From contig NZ_JACHLB010000003.1 of the NCBI RefSeq assembly GCF_014207905.1, forward strand, positions 124,001-188,000: a stretch of 64,000 bases of DNA, written 5' to 3'. Numbering within the stretch: position 1 is the stretch's first letter; every line of letters begins with the position of its first letter. The translations under genes and the position numbers were made by a program. This DNA comes from Flavobacterium notoginsengisoli (GTDB lineage Bacteria > Bacteroidota > Bacteroidia > Flavobacteriales > Flavobacteriaceae). Under the pieces are notes generated by a model. The model ran no database searches, was not told the origin of the DNA, and saw nothing but the letters and a program-made list of their open reading frames with translations. Positions 10,055 to 16,387 of this stretch are shown here, in pieces.

Positions 10055-10062
10055 CAAATATA
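10055..10062 (-). promoter_or_regulatory. Candidate -7 promoter element of the sigma operon
   Basis: On the minus strand this reads TATATTTG, matching the Bacteroidota -7 consensus TAnnTTTG. TTTTG sequences lie 13 and 29 bp further upstream, neither at ideal spacing. Transcription would begin near 10048, just ahead of the sigma reading frame. This is a weak call from consensus matching only. Confidence 0.3.
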
Positions 10063-10188
10063 AATTTAATATCAACAAAACATCATTTTTACAAAATAAT
10101 TATCATCGAATTCCTTAAAGCTCTGCAAAAAGTAAGAATAGAATGCATTTTTGGTCTGAATTTTTTATTATTCTTAAAATCTGAGAAA

Positions 10189-10836
10189 TCAATTCGAAAT
10201 GTTTAACCTTATTTTAGAAGCAAAAATTAAAATGACAGATAAAACCACAAAAGCAATTAAAACAAATAAACCGTTGATAAGCGCCGTTTCCAGTCCGAGT
10301 TTTGTAACATCTACAAAAGGATAAGGATAAAAATTAGAAATAAAACCATGAAATAGCGTATAAATCATGTATATAATTGGGTAAATCAGCCAAAATAAAA
10401 TCACTTTAAAGGAGATTTTTTCTGGACTTACAAAAAACAGCCAATAAAAGAAAAATAATACTGGCACTACGGTGTGAAAAATTTCACTGACAATACGGTG
10501 ATGTCCCTTTAAATCAACAATTTGACGAAGAAGCAGATTAAAAACAATTCCAACAATCAAGATATAAACCGTAATTGCAGTAATTGTAGTGCATTTTCTA
10601 AAAAAAGTATTCATTGCACATTTTCCGCCAAATAACAGCATGGCAGTACAAATGAAAACTATAGTGTTTGTGGTAATAGTAAAAAAACTAAAAAAACGAA
10701 CTGCTGCACTGAAAAAAGTAAATTCAGAACCTTTAAGCAATAAATAAAACTGTACTGGCAAAGCGTATAATTCTAAAGAAAAAATAATACCCAGCAAAAT
10801 TTCCCCCTTTATTTTTGTGGTATTTTGTATTTCCAT
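10189..10836 (-). CDS. Pr6Pr-family six-helix membrane protein
   Basis: This is a 215-aa integral membrane protein with six evenly spaced hydrophobic helices, the pattern of the Pr6Pr (predicted six-pass) family. Visible signatures are LRQIVDLKGHHRIVSEIFHTVVPVLFFFYWLF and WLIYPIIYMIYTLFHGFISNFYPYPF(V)DV; the latter W-YP-Y-x(n)-YPYPF motif is characteristic. No signal peptide is needed, and the second start candidate is unnecessary. The function of the family is not known. It stands alone between the sigma factor and the YdeI gene, with 47 bp to the latter. Nothing links it to carbohydrate use. Confidence 0.8.
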   Translation of the reverse strand: MEIQNTTKIKGEILLGIIFSLELYALPVQFYLLLKGSEFTFFSAAVRFFSFFTITTNTIVFICTAMLLFGGKCAMNTFFRKCTTITAITVYILIVGIVFNLLLRQIVDLKGHHRIVSEIFHTVVPVLFFFYWLFFVSPEKISFKVILFWLIYPIIYMIYTLFHGFISNFYPYPFVDVTKLGLETALINGLFVLIAFVVLSVILIFASKIRLNISN

Positions 10837-10883
10837 ATAGCTCTATAAATCAATACACTAAAATAATAAATTTTATATAATCT

Positions 10884-11441
10884 TTACAATACCCTTTTTT
10901 GTTTTTCGCTTTCTACAATAGTTTTTTCAAGTCTCGAAAGCTGTGTCTTTTCTTGCTTGGCACTCATAATCCAATGAATCATTACTTTTTTATATGAGGG
11001 AGCTTGTTTCTCGAAAAATTCCCAAGCAGTTTTATTGCTTTTAAACTGTTTTTCATAAGCTTCCAAAAGCGGAACAGGTTCTTTTTCGTGAGAATATATT
11101 TTGGATTTATTTTCGGTTCTAAAACTAAAAGCTTTCAAACCAGCTTCTTTCATTAATCCAGCTTTTGTCAAATCTTCCATTTTCTGAATATTAATGGCGC
11201 TCCAAATACTGGAAGGTTTTCTTGGAGTAAAACGAATGGTATAACTTTCCTTATCAATAGATCTTCGAACACCATCTATCCAGCCAAAACAAAGCGCTTG
11301 ATCTACAGATTCTGGCCAAGTTATAGAAGGTTTTCCGCTTGTAACTTTATAAAAACCAACTAAAAGTTCTTTCTCGCTTTGATGATTTTTCTCAAGCCAT
11401 TTTCTAAATTCTGATTGATCTGCGAAGAAAGTTGGTGTCAT
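10884..11441 (-). CDS. YdeI/OmpD-associated family protein
   Basis: This is a soluble cytoplasmic protein of 185 aa. The N-terminal half carries the YdeI signature: FRKWLEKNH, ELLVGFYKVTSGKPSITW, ALCFGWIDGVRRSID and YTIRFTPRKPSSIWSAINI. The C-terminal half has the YdeI/OmpD extension (AWEFFEKQAPSYKKVMIHWI, AKQEKTQLSRLEKTI). Family members are widespread; links to bacteriocin or peptide resistance and to OmpD have been suggested, but the biochemical role is not settled. The gene is flanked by a terminator-like hairpin on its upstream side (11502-11533), so it is probably transcribed separately. Confidence 0.85.
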   Translation of the reverse strand: MTPTFFADQSEFRKWLEKNHQSEKELLVGFYKVTSGKPSITWPESVDQALCFGWIDGVRRSIDKESYTIRFTPRKPSSIWSAINIQKMEDLTKAGLMKEAGLKAFSFRTENKSKIYSHEKEPVPLLEAYEKQFKSNKTAWEFFEKQAPSYKKVMIHWIMSAKQEKTQLSRLEKTIVESEKQKRVL

Positions 11442-11501
11442 TTTTCTGTTTTTTTTATGATGAAAAATTATTAGCGTAATTCATTATACCTCTAAATTAC
11501 A

Positions 11502-11533
11502 AACTTCCGTTTAAATTGCTTTAAACGGAAGTT
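11502..11533. terminator. Bidirectional-type hairpin downstream of the BASS transporter
   Basis: Perfect 14-bp arms AACTTCCGTTTAAA (11502-11515) and its complement (11520-11533) enclose a 4-base loop, with T-rich sequence on the plus side and TGTAATTT on the minus side. It lies 25 bp beyond the transporter stop and likely ends the RuBisCO-like/kinase/racemase/transporter transcript. Confidence 0.6.
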
Positions 11534-11557
11534 TTACTTTTATAAAATAATAAGAAA

Positions 11558-12829
11558 TCAAGAAATAACTTCTTCTTCCTCTCCTTTCTTTCGCCAATAA
11601 TTAGCCAATAAAGAGCCCGAAACATTCATCCACGGACTAAATACAGCCGAAGCCAAACCTAAAGTCGCCAGTTTTCCCATTGAACCTGCCAATCCAGAAG
11701 CCATTCCGCCATTTTGAAGCCCCACTTCGAAAGCGATAGTCTGACTGCTCTTTTTGTCCAGACCGCTTAGCCTACTAAGCCAATAACCAAAAAAATAACC
11801 CGCCCCGTTGTGCAAAACTGAAGCTAAGAAAAGTAAAAAACCAATCTGAATTAAATTATCCCTTCCCGCTGCTGTGGTTACCAATGTAAAATAAATGATT
11901 CCGAACATAGAGAAATAAGGCATAATCGCATCTATTTTTGGATATACTTTATACAATAAATGATACAATGTCCCAACGATAAAAGCGCCACAAGTGAAAT
12001 TGATTATTTCTAAAATATGCGAAGCTGTACTATCTTCAGCAATTGCAAATGAATTTCCGAAGAAAAGGACAATCGCCAGCCAAGCAGCTGACAGAATAGT
12101 CAGAATATAAATTCTCTTTTTTGCCAGATTCCCATAGTTTTTCAATATATCGTGAATCATTGCAGCAGCCAAAGGCACAAGGACAATTTTAATAATTTCC
12201 ATCATCATATTGAAGAAATGCACTTCGACCATAGTACCTGCAAATATTTTCATCAAAAACGGGGTCATTATTGGCGCAGCCAAAGTAGACATTGCCGTTA
12301 CAGTTACTGACAAAACCAAATTTCCTTTGGCAATATACGTCATCACATTCGAAGCCAATCCGCTGCTGCAAGAACCAATCAAGATAATTCCTGCTGCAAT
12401 TTCAGGTTCAAAACCAAACGTTTTGGCAATTAAAAAACCCATAATCGGCATAATAGTAAAATGTCCCAACAAACCAATTAGAACTCCTTTTCCTGATTTT
12501 CGAATACCCGTAAAATCTTCAATGCTCATCTGTGTTCCCATTCCGAACATTACCATTTGAATGATAATTAGAATAAGCCATTTATTGCGCATATCGAAAC
12601 TGCCTACGTGTAGAAAAAATTCAGGATATAGCAATCCTGCACAAACGGCAGTGATGATCCAAAACGTGTATTGATAACCGCTTAATACTTTCAGATGTCC
12701 TGCCCCAATAGCAATACTTGAAAAACCAAACAGCAAGCCCAACTTCCATATTATGTCTATTTGCTGTAACCAGCCAAAAGCAGCCGCAATAAAGAATATT
12801 GGAACAGCCCAAACAAAATATTTACGCAT
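11558..12829 (-). CDS. Bile acid:sodium symporter (BASS) family transporter
   Basis: This is an inner-membrane secondary transporter of 423 aa with about ten hydrophobic helices. BASS-fold features include MVMFGMGTQMSIEDF, GLLGHFTIMPIMGFLIAKTFG, IGSCSSGLASNVMTYIAKGNLVLSV (the Na+-site/crossover region with SCSSG) and a C-terminal EVGLQNGGMASGLAGSMG motif. Family members carry organic acids such as bile acids, pyruvate, pantothenate and other 2-oxo or hydroxy acids with Na+. The gene is 141 bp downstream of the racemase-family gene, separated by a 19-bp inverted repeat, and is probably co-transcribed with the kinase and RuBisCO-like genes. An acid transporter here suggests that the imported compound is a sugar acid (possibly apionate or a related acid). 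The substrate is inferred from neighbours only. Confidence 0.88.
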   Translation of the reverse strand: MRKYFVWAVPIFFIAAAFGWLQQIDIIWKLGLLFGFSSIAIGAGHLKVLSGYQYTFWIITAVCAGLLYPEFFLHVGSFDMRNKWLILIIIQMVMFGMGTQMSIEDFTGIRKSGKGVLIGLLGHFTIMPIMGFLIAKTFGFEPEIAAGIILIGSCSSGLASNVMTYIAKGNLVLSVTVTAMSTLAAPIMTPFLMKIFAGTMVEVHFFNMMMEIIKIVLVPLAAAMIHDILKNYGNLAKKRIYILTILSAAWLAIVLFFGNSFAIAEDSTASHILEIINFTCGAFIVGTLYHLLYKVYPKIDAIMPYFSMFGIIYFTLVTTAAGRDNLIQIGFLLFLASVLHNGAGYFFGYWLSRLSGLDKKSSQTIAFEVGLQNGGMASGLAGSMGKLATLGLASAVFSPWMNVSGSLLANYWRKKGEEEEVIS

Positions 12830-12870
12830 ACAAATAATTATTAAAACATGTTATTATTCATTTCTTCCAA

Positions 12871-12947
12871 ACCATATAAGGCATATAAGATTCAGATAAG
12901 TTTTCTTTTTGCGTAATGCTTAAATGACCTTATATGCCTTATATGGT
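12871..12947. repeat. 19-bp perfect inverted repeat, ACCATATAAG family
   Basis: Arms at 12871-12889 and 12929-12947 (ACCATATAAGGCATATAAG and its exact complement) are separated by 39 bp. Related arms occur inside the repeat at 18847-18902, and a single half is seen near 32455-32466. It lies between the racemase and transporter genes. Confidence 0.85.
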
Positions 12948-12970
12948 AAAAATTAATCTGTTTATTGTTT

Positions 12971-13633
12971 TTAGAAATAAAGCTCAGCCAGTTTTTTCAT
13001 TGCAATAGCTGGACTTGCCAAAATAGGCACTAGTTTTTCTTCGGCACTTAAGCCATCGACAACACGTGCCATTGAAGCCTGCGCCAAAACAATTACATCT
13101 ACTTCTTTCATTAATTCTTTTAGCGCTTTAGCAACCATTTCATCATGTTTAGCGGAATCTCCGCTCATTAAAGCTTCAAAAGCGCCTTCACATAATTTAG
13201 AAGTAATTGTTGCGTTTTTACCTGCCAATTCTGCTCTTCTTCTAACCAAATCACTAGTTGGTTCCAAAGTCGTTGGCAAAGTAGCGATTACACCTATTTT
13301 GCTGCTGATCTGCACTGCTTCATCTGCCATTGCCTGATCTACACGAATTACTGGAACTGTTGCCAATGTCGCAGCCGTTTCGATCGCCACTCCAATAGAG
13401 GAACAAGTTACTAAAATCACATCCGCCCCTGCAGTTTCGGCAGCCTGAACATGGCTTACAACTCTTGCAGCAGTATTTGGCATTAATTTTCCTTTTTTGA
13501 TTACGTCTTTTATCAAGCTGTCATCCACTATATTGAATGTTTCAATTCCCTGTAAAAACTCATTGCTTAATTGTTGAAACAACGGAACCAATGTTGCCGA
13601 TGTATGTACAAAACCTAACACTTTTGCGCTCAT
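12971..13633 (-). CDS. Aspartate/glutamate racemase-family protein
   Basis: This is a cytoplasmic protein of 220 aa with the Asp/Glu/hydantoin racemase fold. Two Cys/Thr regions mark the usual active-site positions. In the N-terminal lobe VILVTCSSIGVAIETAA provides a TCSS motif. In the C-terminal lobe the expected second Cys is replaced in VIVLAQASMARVV (Ala-Gln-Ala-Ser), so a classical two-cysteine racemase mechanism looks unlikely. An earlier GFVHTSATLVPLF segment is typical of members acting on non-amino-acid substrates. The ATG overlaps the kinase stop by 4 bp (ATGA), showing translational coupling. Its reaction is not established; an isomerase, decarboxylase or lyase step on the kinase/RuBisCO-like pathway intermediate is possible. 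Confidence 0.85.
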   Translation of the reverse strand: MSAKVLGFVHTSATLVPLFQQLSNEFLQGIETFNIVDDSLIKDVIKKGKLMPNTAARVVSHVQAAETAGADVILVTCSSIGVAIETAATLATVPVIRVDQAMADEAVQISSKIGVIATLPTTLEPTSDLVRRRAELAGKNATITSKLCEGAFEALMSGDSAKHDEMVAKALKELMKEVDVIVLAQASMARVVDGLSAEEKLVPILASPAIAMKKLAELYF

Positions 13634-15009
13634 AATTTTTCTCCTTTTAATACTTTTATAAAATAATCGGCGGTGCCCACTTGTCCGCCTTTAAAATTCA
13701 TTTCTATTCCATTTACCCATTCATTATCCGAAACTGCCTTGCAAAGCGGAGCTCCAGGAGCTATTGGCGCAATCATTTCAAGTGCCAGAATATCCAATTC
13801 CGAAGCAGCATAACTCGAAGTATCGCCTCCTGCAAAAAGGATTCTTTTTATTTTGACAGCTTTTAATACTTCTTTGGTTATTTGTCCCAAAACACTTCCG
13901 TAAATTGAACTGCACTGTTTCTGAATTTCATTTGCTGAAAAGCCTTGTGATTTAAAAAACAATTCGGTTTCTGCAATACGTTGGTCGTTTAAACCCTTGC
14001 TAGTATGTAAAATGGTACTTTTGCCCTGATTGAAATTGTCAACAATTTGAGCAACGGTATTCTTTATAATTTCAGCCTGATTTTGAATAGCAACGGCTTT
14101 GCTTTCTAATGCGATTTCTAAAAAACCATTTTGCAAAGCATATTCAATTTGACCTGATGTTACTGGAGAACAGCTTCCTGATAAAACAAGTATGGGAGAA
14201 ATTTCTCCTGCTGATTCAAATGTTTTTTGATTTTCTATAACTTTTTTGTCTTTCCAATCTAATCCCAAAGCCATTTCGATTCCAGATGAACCAACAGAAA
14301 ACAATGTTTTTTCGGTCGCCAATTCATTAAAAACACTTCCAATCGTTTTCAGATGTTCCAAATTAAATCCGTCAAAAAACAGGATTTCTGATTTGTTATT
14401 AGCAACTTCTTCCAGAACTTTTTCAGAACCTTTTTCAATTGTGGTTAAATTGACAAGATTGATTGATTTCTCGGTTTGTTTTGCCAAATGAATCGTCAAA
14501 TCTCCTTCCAAAGCAGGTGTCACAGGATGTTTACTCATAGAAGGATGACGGTCGATTCGGTAAATTTCTCCGTTTCCGATAGTTCCCATTCGGGCAAAGA
14601 GATTTCCAAATACACAAAATCTTCCCAAATGTGGTGCTGACGGCGAAACCAAAACTGTTTTCTGATTGAAAACCTCGCTTCCTATTTCAATTGCTTTTCC
14701 AATATTTCCAACGTGCGGTGCCGAATCGAAAGTAGAACAGACTTTATAATGAAAATGTGCGGGTTCAAAACTTTTCAGGTTTTGGAAAGCAGGAAAAAGT
14801 TCTTCTTCCATTTCCGAAGGCGACATTGATCGGCTTTTTCCAGCCAGACCAATTGCTTGAATTTTTGGGAAACGATCTAAGTCCTTTTGAGTCGGTTTTC
14901 GAAGAAAGAGAATGGTTTTCACTCCGGCCAATGTCAGAAATTCAAGGGCATCCGTAGAACCCGTAAAATCATCGCCATAATAAGCCAATAGCAATTTATT
15001 GTTTTCCAT
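13630..15009 (-). CDS. DUF1537 (four-carbon acid sugar kinase family) protein, OiaK-like candidate
   Basis: This is an ATP-dependent kinase of a sugar acid, 459 aa, cytoplasmic. The N-terminal substrate domain opens with YYGDDFTGSTDALEF (DDFTGS at residues 13-18), the DUF1537 signature, followed by YKVCSTFDSAPHVGNIG. The C-terminal nucleotide domain has VLSGSCSPVTSGQI, FAGGDTSSYAASEL and a PGAPLC turn, all family hallmarks. Known members phosphorylate D-erythronate, L-threonate, D-threonate or 3-oxo-isoapionate (OiaK). The direct RuBisCO-like neighbour, joined by a TAATG stop/start overlap, favours the 3-oxo-isoapionate role used in D-apionate breakdown; the erythronate/threonate pathways use PdxA2 or aldolases instead. 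It overlaps the racemase-family gene by 4 bp. The kinase family is firm; the substrate is inferred. Confidence 0.9.
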   Translation of the reverse strand: MENNKLLLAYYGDDFTGSTDALEFLTLAGVKTILFLRKPTQKDLDRFPKIQAIGLAGKSRSMSPSEMEEELFPAFQNLKSFEPAHFHYKVCSTFDSAPHVGNIGKAIEIGSEVFNQKTVLVSPSAPHLGRFCVFGNLFARMGTIGNGEIYRIDRHPSMSKHPVTPALEGDLTIHLAKQTEKSINLVNLTTIEKGSEKVLEEVANNKSEILFFDGFNLEHLKTIGSVFNELATEKTLFSVGSSGIEMALGLDWKDKKVIENQKTFESAGEISPILVLSGSCSPVTSGQIEYALQNGFLEIALESKAVAIQNQAEIIKNTVAQIVDNFNQGKSTILHTSKGLNDQRIAETELFFKSQGFSANEIQKQCSSIYGSVLGQITKEVLKAVKIKRILFAGGDTSSYAASELDILALEMIAPIAPGAPLCKAVSDNEWVNGIEMNFKGGQVGTADYFIKVLKGEKL

Positions 15010-16250
15010 TACTTAGAAAATTTCTTTACTGACGCGGCAAATTCAGGATACTTTAAAGCAGTTTCTTCCACAGACAAACCATCAACGGCTCCTGTCCAGG
15101 CTTGCTGTAATGCGTTTACTCCAGCTTTTGGCCCCATTGGATGTGCTAAAATACCGCCACCTGCCATATACAGCAAATCAGTAGTTTGGGTTCTTCGGTA
15201 AGTTTCTACCGCTTGTCCGCCCCATTGTCCCGAAGAGACAACAGGCAAGATTTCGTATCCGCCTAAAAACGGTTTCAAACAAGATTTTATGGACGTCACC
15301 ACCGAATCATCCGATTCCCAAAATTTATTCTGAATTCCGTTAACGTGAAGTTGGTCGACTCCAGCCAAACGCTGAATTTTTTGATAAGCCGGAAATTCAA
15401 TTCCCAACAAAGGATGACGATTCAGCATTCCCCAGCCGTTTCTGTGACCGTGAATAACGAGTTCGCCCTGATCACATATTTTCTTCGTTCCAGAAAGCCC
15501 GACACTGTTGATGCTGATCATCGCACAGCTTCCTTCTTCCTTTTTAATCAAATCATATTTTCGTTGCATTTCGTCAATTTCATCGCTGATATTGAAGGCA
15601 TACATTACTTTTTTTCCTGTTTTTTGTTCGTTGTCACGGATGACTTTCATAATCGCTTTTACTCTTTCGTCAAAAGGCGAATTAGCTGCAGATCCCATCA
15701 ATTCATCATCTTTAATAAAATCGATTCCAGCATCAATTAATGATTTTACCAAAGCCGCAGTTTCCTCCACGCTCATTCCAATGCTGGGTTTTATAATAGT
15801 TCCGATCATTGGCCTGTCGGCTACGCCACAAGATAATTTAGATCCTTTGATTCCGAATTTAGGTCCTTTGAAATAATTTTGAAAAGATTCTGGCACTTCA
15901 AAATCCATTAGTTTCAAACCTGTAAATTGCGTGATTTCATATAGATTTCCTTGTAAAGTGCTGATTAATACTGGGAGATTATAACCGAAATTTTCTATCG
16001 ACCAGCTTACTTTTACTCTTGCTTTCTGATATTTTTTTCCAGGAATACTGCCGCCCGGAATGGATGGTTCATCTGACACATCCAATAACTGAATATCTTC
16101 TACCCTTGCTGCAAAACGTTTTTTCAATTCTTCGGTTTCACCTGGAACTGACACAAAAGTTCCCGAGGACTGCTCGCCTGCCAAAACCGCCGAAGCCTGT
16201 TCTACATCATAAGGGGTTTCAATAAGATATTCTGCAAAAACTCTTTCCAT
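15009..16250 (-). CDS. RuBisCO-like protein (RLP), candidate 3-oxo-isoapionate-4-phosphate enzyme
   Basis: This is a RuBisCO large-chain homologue of 413 aa without a small-subunit gene. The N-terminal ferredoxin-like domain (1-130) is followed by the TIM barrel: GTIIKPSIGM keeps the first catalytic Lys (K154) but has Ser where RuBisCO has its second Lys. DFIKDDELMG keeps the carbamylated Lys and metal acids (K180, D182, E183). HGHRNGWGMLNRHP supplies the His/Arg phosphate region, and SSGQWGG plus AGGGILAHPMG are the C-terminal phosphate loops. The loop-6 Lys context is replaced (LHVNGIQNKFWESDD), so carboxylation is unlikely. RLPs next to DUF1537 kinases act as 3-oxo-isoapionate-4-phosphate decarboxylase or transcarboxylase/hydrolase in published apiose pathways. 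First gene of the operon; its stop overlaps the kinase ATG by one base. Confidence 0.92.
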   Translation of the reverse strand: MERVFAEYLIETPYDVEQASAVLAGEQSSGTFVSVPGETEELKKRFAARVEDIQLLDVSDEPSIPGGSIPGKKYQKARVKVSWSIENFGYNLPVLISTLQGNLYEITQFTGLKLMDFEVPESFQNYFKGPKFGIKGSKLSCGVADRPMIGTIIKPSIGMSVEETAALVKSLIDAGIDFIKDDELMGSAANSPFDERVKAIMKVIRDNEQKTGKKVMYAFNISDEIDEMQRKYDLIKKEEGSCAMISINSVGLSGTKKICDQGELVIHGHRNGWGMLNRHPLLGIEFPAYQKIQRLAGVDQLHVNGIQNKFWESDDSVVTSIKSCLKPFLGGYEILPVVSSGQWGGQAVETYRRTQTTDLLYMAGGGILAHPMGPKAGVNALQQAWTGAVDGLSVEETALKYPEFAASVKKFSK

Positions 16251-16341
16251 CTAATTTATTTTTTAAGAAATTCTAAATAAATGAATTTCTAGGAAGTAAG
16301 TGTCCTGTGGTGTGAGGGTTATGGAAGAAATCTGAATAAAC

Positions 16342-16373
16342 AAAAAACTCCACTATTTCTAATGGAGTTTTTT
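16342..16373. terminator. Bidirectional intrinsic terminator between GH2 gene and RLP operon
   Basis: Hairpin arms AAAAAACTCCA (16342-16352) and TGGAGTTTTTT (16363-16373) carry a T-run on both strands. It lies 15 bp past the GH2 stop on the minus strand and about 90 bp ahead of the RuBisCO-like start, separating the two transcription units. The rest of the 137-bp gap shows no clear promoter match. Confidence 0.8.
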
Positions 16374-16387
16374 AAGCTTTCTATTTT

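Noticed and set aside
10884..11441. Bacteriocin-resistance determinant
   Set aside because: The YdeI family label suggests this in some databases, but there is no bacteriocin or transport gene nearby to support it.
15009..16250. Genuine CO2-fixing RuBisCO
   Set aside because: No small subunit or phosphoribulokinase is visible, and loop 6 and the second barrel lysine are changed.
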